Below are positions 63,582-64,000 of a stretch of 64,000 nucleotides of DNA, piece after piece. Numbering within the stretch: the stretch's first letter is position 1; every line of letters starts with the position of its first letter. Origin of the DNA: Marsupella aquatica (lineage: Eukaryota > Marchantiophyta); the NCBI GenBank assembly GCA_973895155.1, contig OZ316891.1, forward strand, positions 24,304,001 to 24,368,000. The letters are read 5' to 3'. A program made the position numbers and the translations under genes. Under the pieces are notes generated by a model. That model searched no databases, was not told where the DNA came from, and saw nothing but the letters and a program-made list of their open reading frames with translations.

Positions 63582-64000
63582 CAGCGGGTCCGTGAAGTGA
63601 TAAGGGTATGAACAGGTCAAGGTCGAGGGCGACACGCTTTGCGAATGTAAAGAAACCCAAGAATTGATCTTCCAGTCAAAGACAGAATCGTACCCTCGTC
63701 TATTGCTTTCACCTGAATGCAGCGCCCGGTCGTGAAAAGAGATACAGATATTCTGTATGACTCTCCTCGCAATCTTTTTTCAGACACCGTCAGGTATACA
63801 TGTACTTCTGGAAATACGAACCACCGAACTCACGACTAAAAGAAAAGTATCTATTGGCAAAGAGATAGGTGTTCGGTACTGTACCGTACCGTTGACATAT
63901 AGGTACCCGTTGACCAATTCCAACGGATATAAACAGTCATAATGGTCTCTTATGAGAAACTATTTTTGCTAGCGACATCGCTAGCCAAAAACTGATCACT
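63582..64000 (-). promoter_or_regulatory. Upstream flank of the ParB-like gene
   Basis: A TATA-like GTTTATATCC on the minus strand stands at about 63925-63934. TTGAC words (W-box-like) lie nearby, and the dyad GCTAGCGA-CA-TCGCTAGC at 63968-63985 is the longest of this motif. Promoter function is inferred from position only. Confidence 0.35.
63968..63985. repeat. Palindrome GCTAGCGACATCGCTAGC upstream of the ParB-like gene
   Basis: Eight-base arms with a two-base spacer; flanking TTTTT and AAAAA extend the symmetry imperfectly. Two direct half-sites GCTAGCGAGG lie at 59323 and 59340, beyond the other end of the gene. Confidence 0.6.

Overview
The window is nuclear DNA from a land plant with a repeat-rich genome. 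Plant Ty3/gypsy and Ty1/copia elements are stacked inside each other, exons have GT..AG introns, and most premature stops fit C-to-T changes at CG or CHG sites, as expected for long-methylated plant heterochromatin. The species cannot be fixed from sequence alone; a large-genome lineage such as a gymnosperm, fern or lycophyte is plausible. LAYOUT. (1) 1-14342: a minus-strand Ty3/gypsy unit (LTRs 699-1699 and 12896-13896, tRNA-Asp-type primer site, 5' extra ORF, gag, pol, 3' extra ORF). The repeat extends beyond both LTR edges (1-2145 equals 12198-14342 with two differences seen), so this is a tandem LTR-internal-LTR-internal arrangement cut off at 14342. (2) 14343-23050: low-copy-looking DNA holding a degenerate array of CCATGG-centred palindromes (15.36-16.39 kb), a decayed multi-exon gene whose product looks like a ParB/sulfiredoxin-type domain followed by a circularly permuted methyltransferase-like domain (16.58-20.41 kb), and a second decayed gene with 31-residue repeats and an FCP1/HAD-like domain (20.4-23.04 kb). 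(3) 23.05-26.80: mostly non-coding, with one short LINE-like insertion. (4) 26804-58033: a five-level nest: a ~290-bp TIR element with 8-bp target duplication, split by a minus-strand copia element (26929-57865), split by a plus-strand gypsy element with LTRs of 4.4-4.7 kb (30434-54994). The last element's 3' LTR holds a 328-bp TIR element of the outermost family and a solo LTR (40111-53882), itself split by two more solo LTRs (41165-45657 and 46094-50783). (5) 58.03-60.06: non-coding with a perfect 23-bp inverted repeat and a possible exon. (6) 60061-63581, minus strand: a second ParB-like plus methyltransferase-like gene, four exons with phase-consistent junctions, no frameshift, but three in-frame TAG codons. 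MOST NOTABLE. First, the giant-LTR family carries a ~1,130-1,210-residue ORF inside the LTR itself (intact in 46467-49862), apparently in U3. Second, two divergent copies of a ParB-like plus methyltransferase-like gene occur here. Each has its own short palindromic motif in its introns and flanks: AACCATGGTT-type for one, AGCGA-N2-TCGCT for the other. That invites, but does not prove, a parS-like recognition-site hypothesis.
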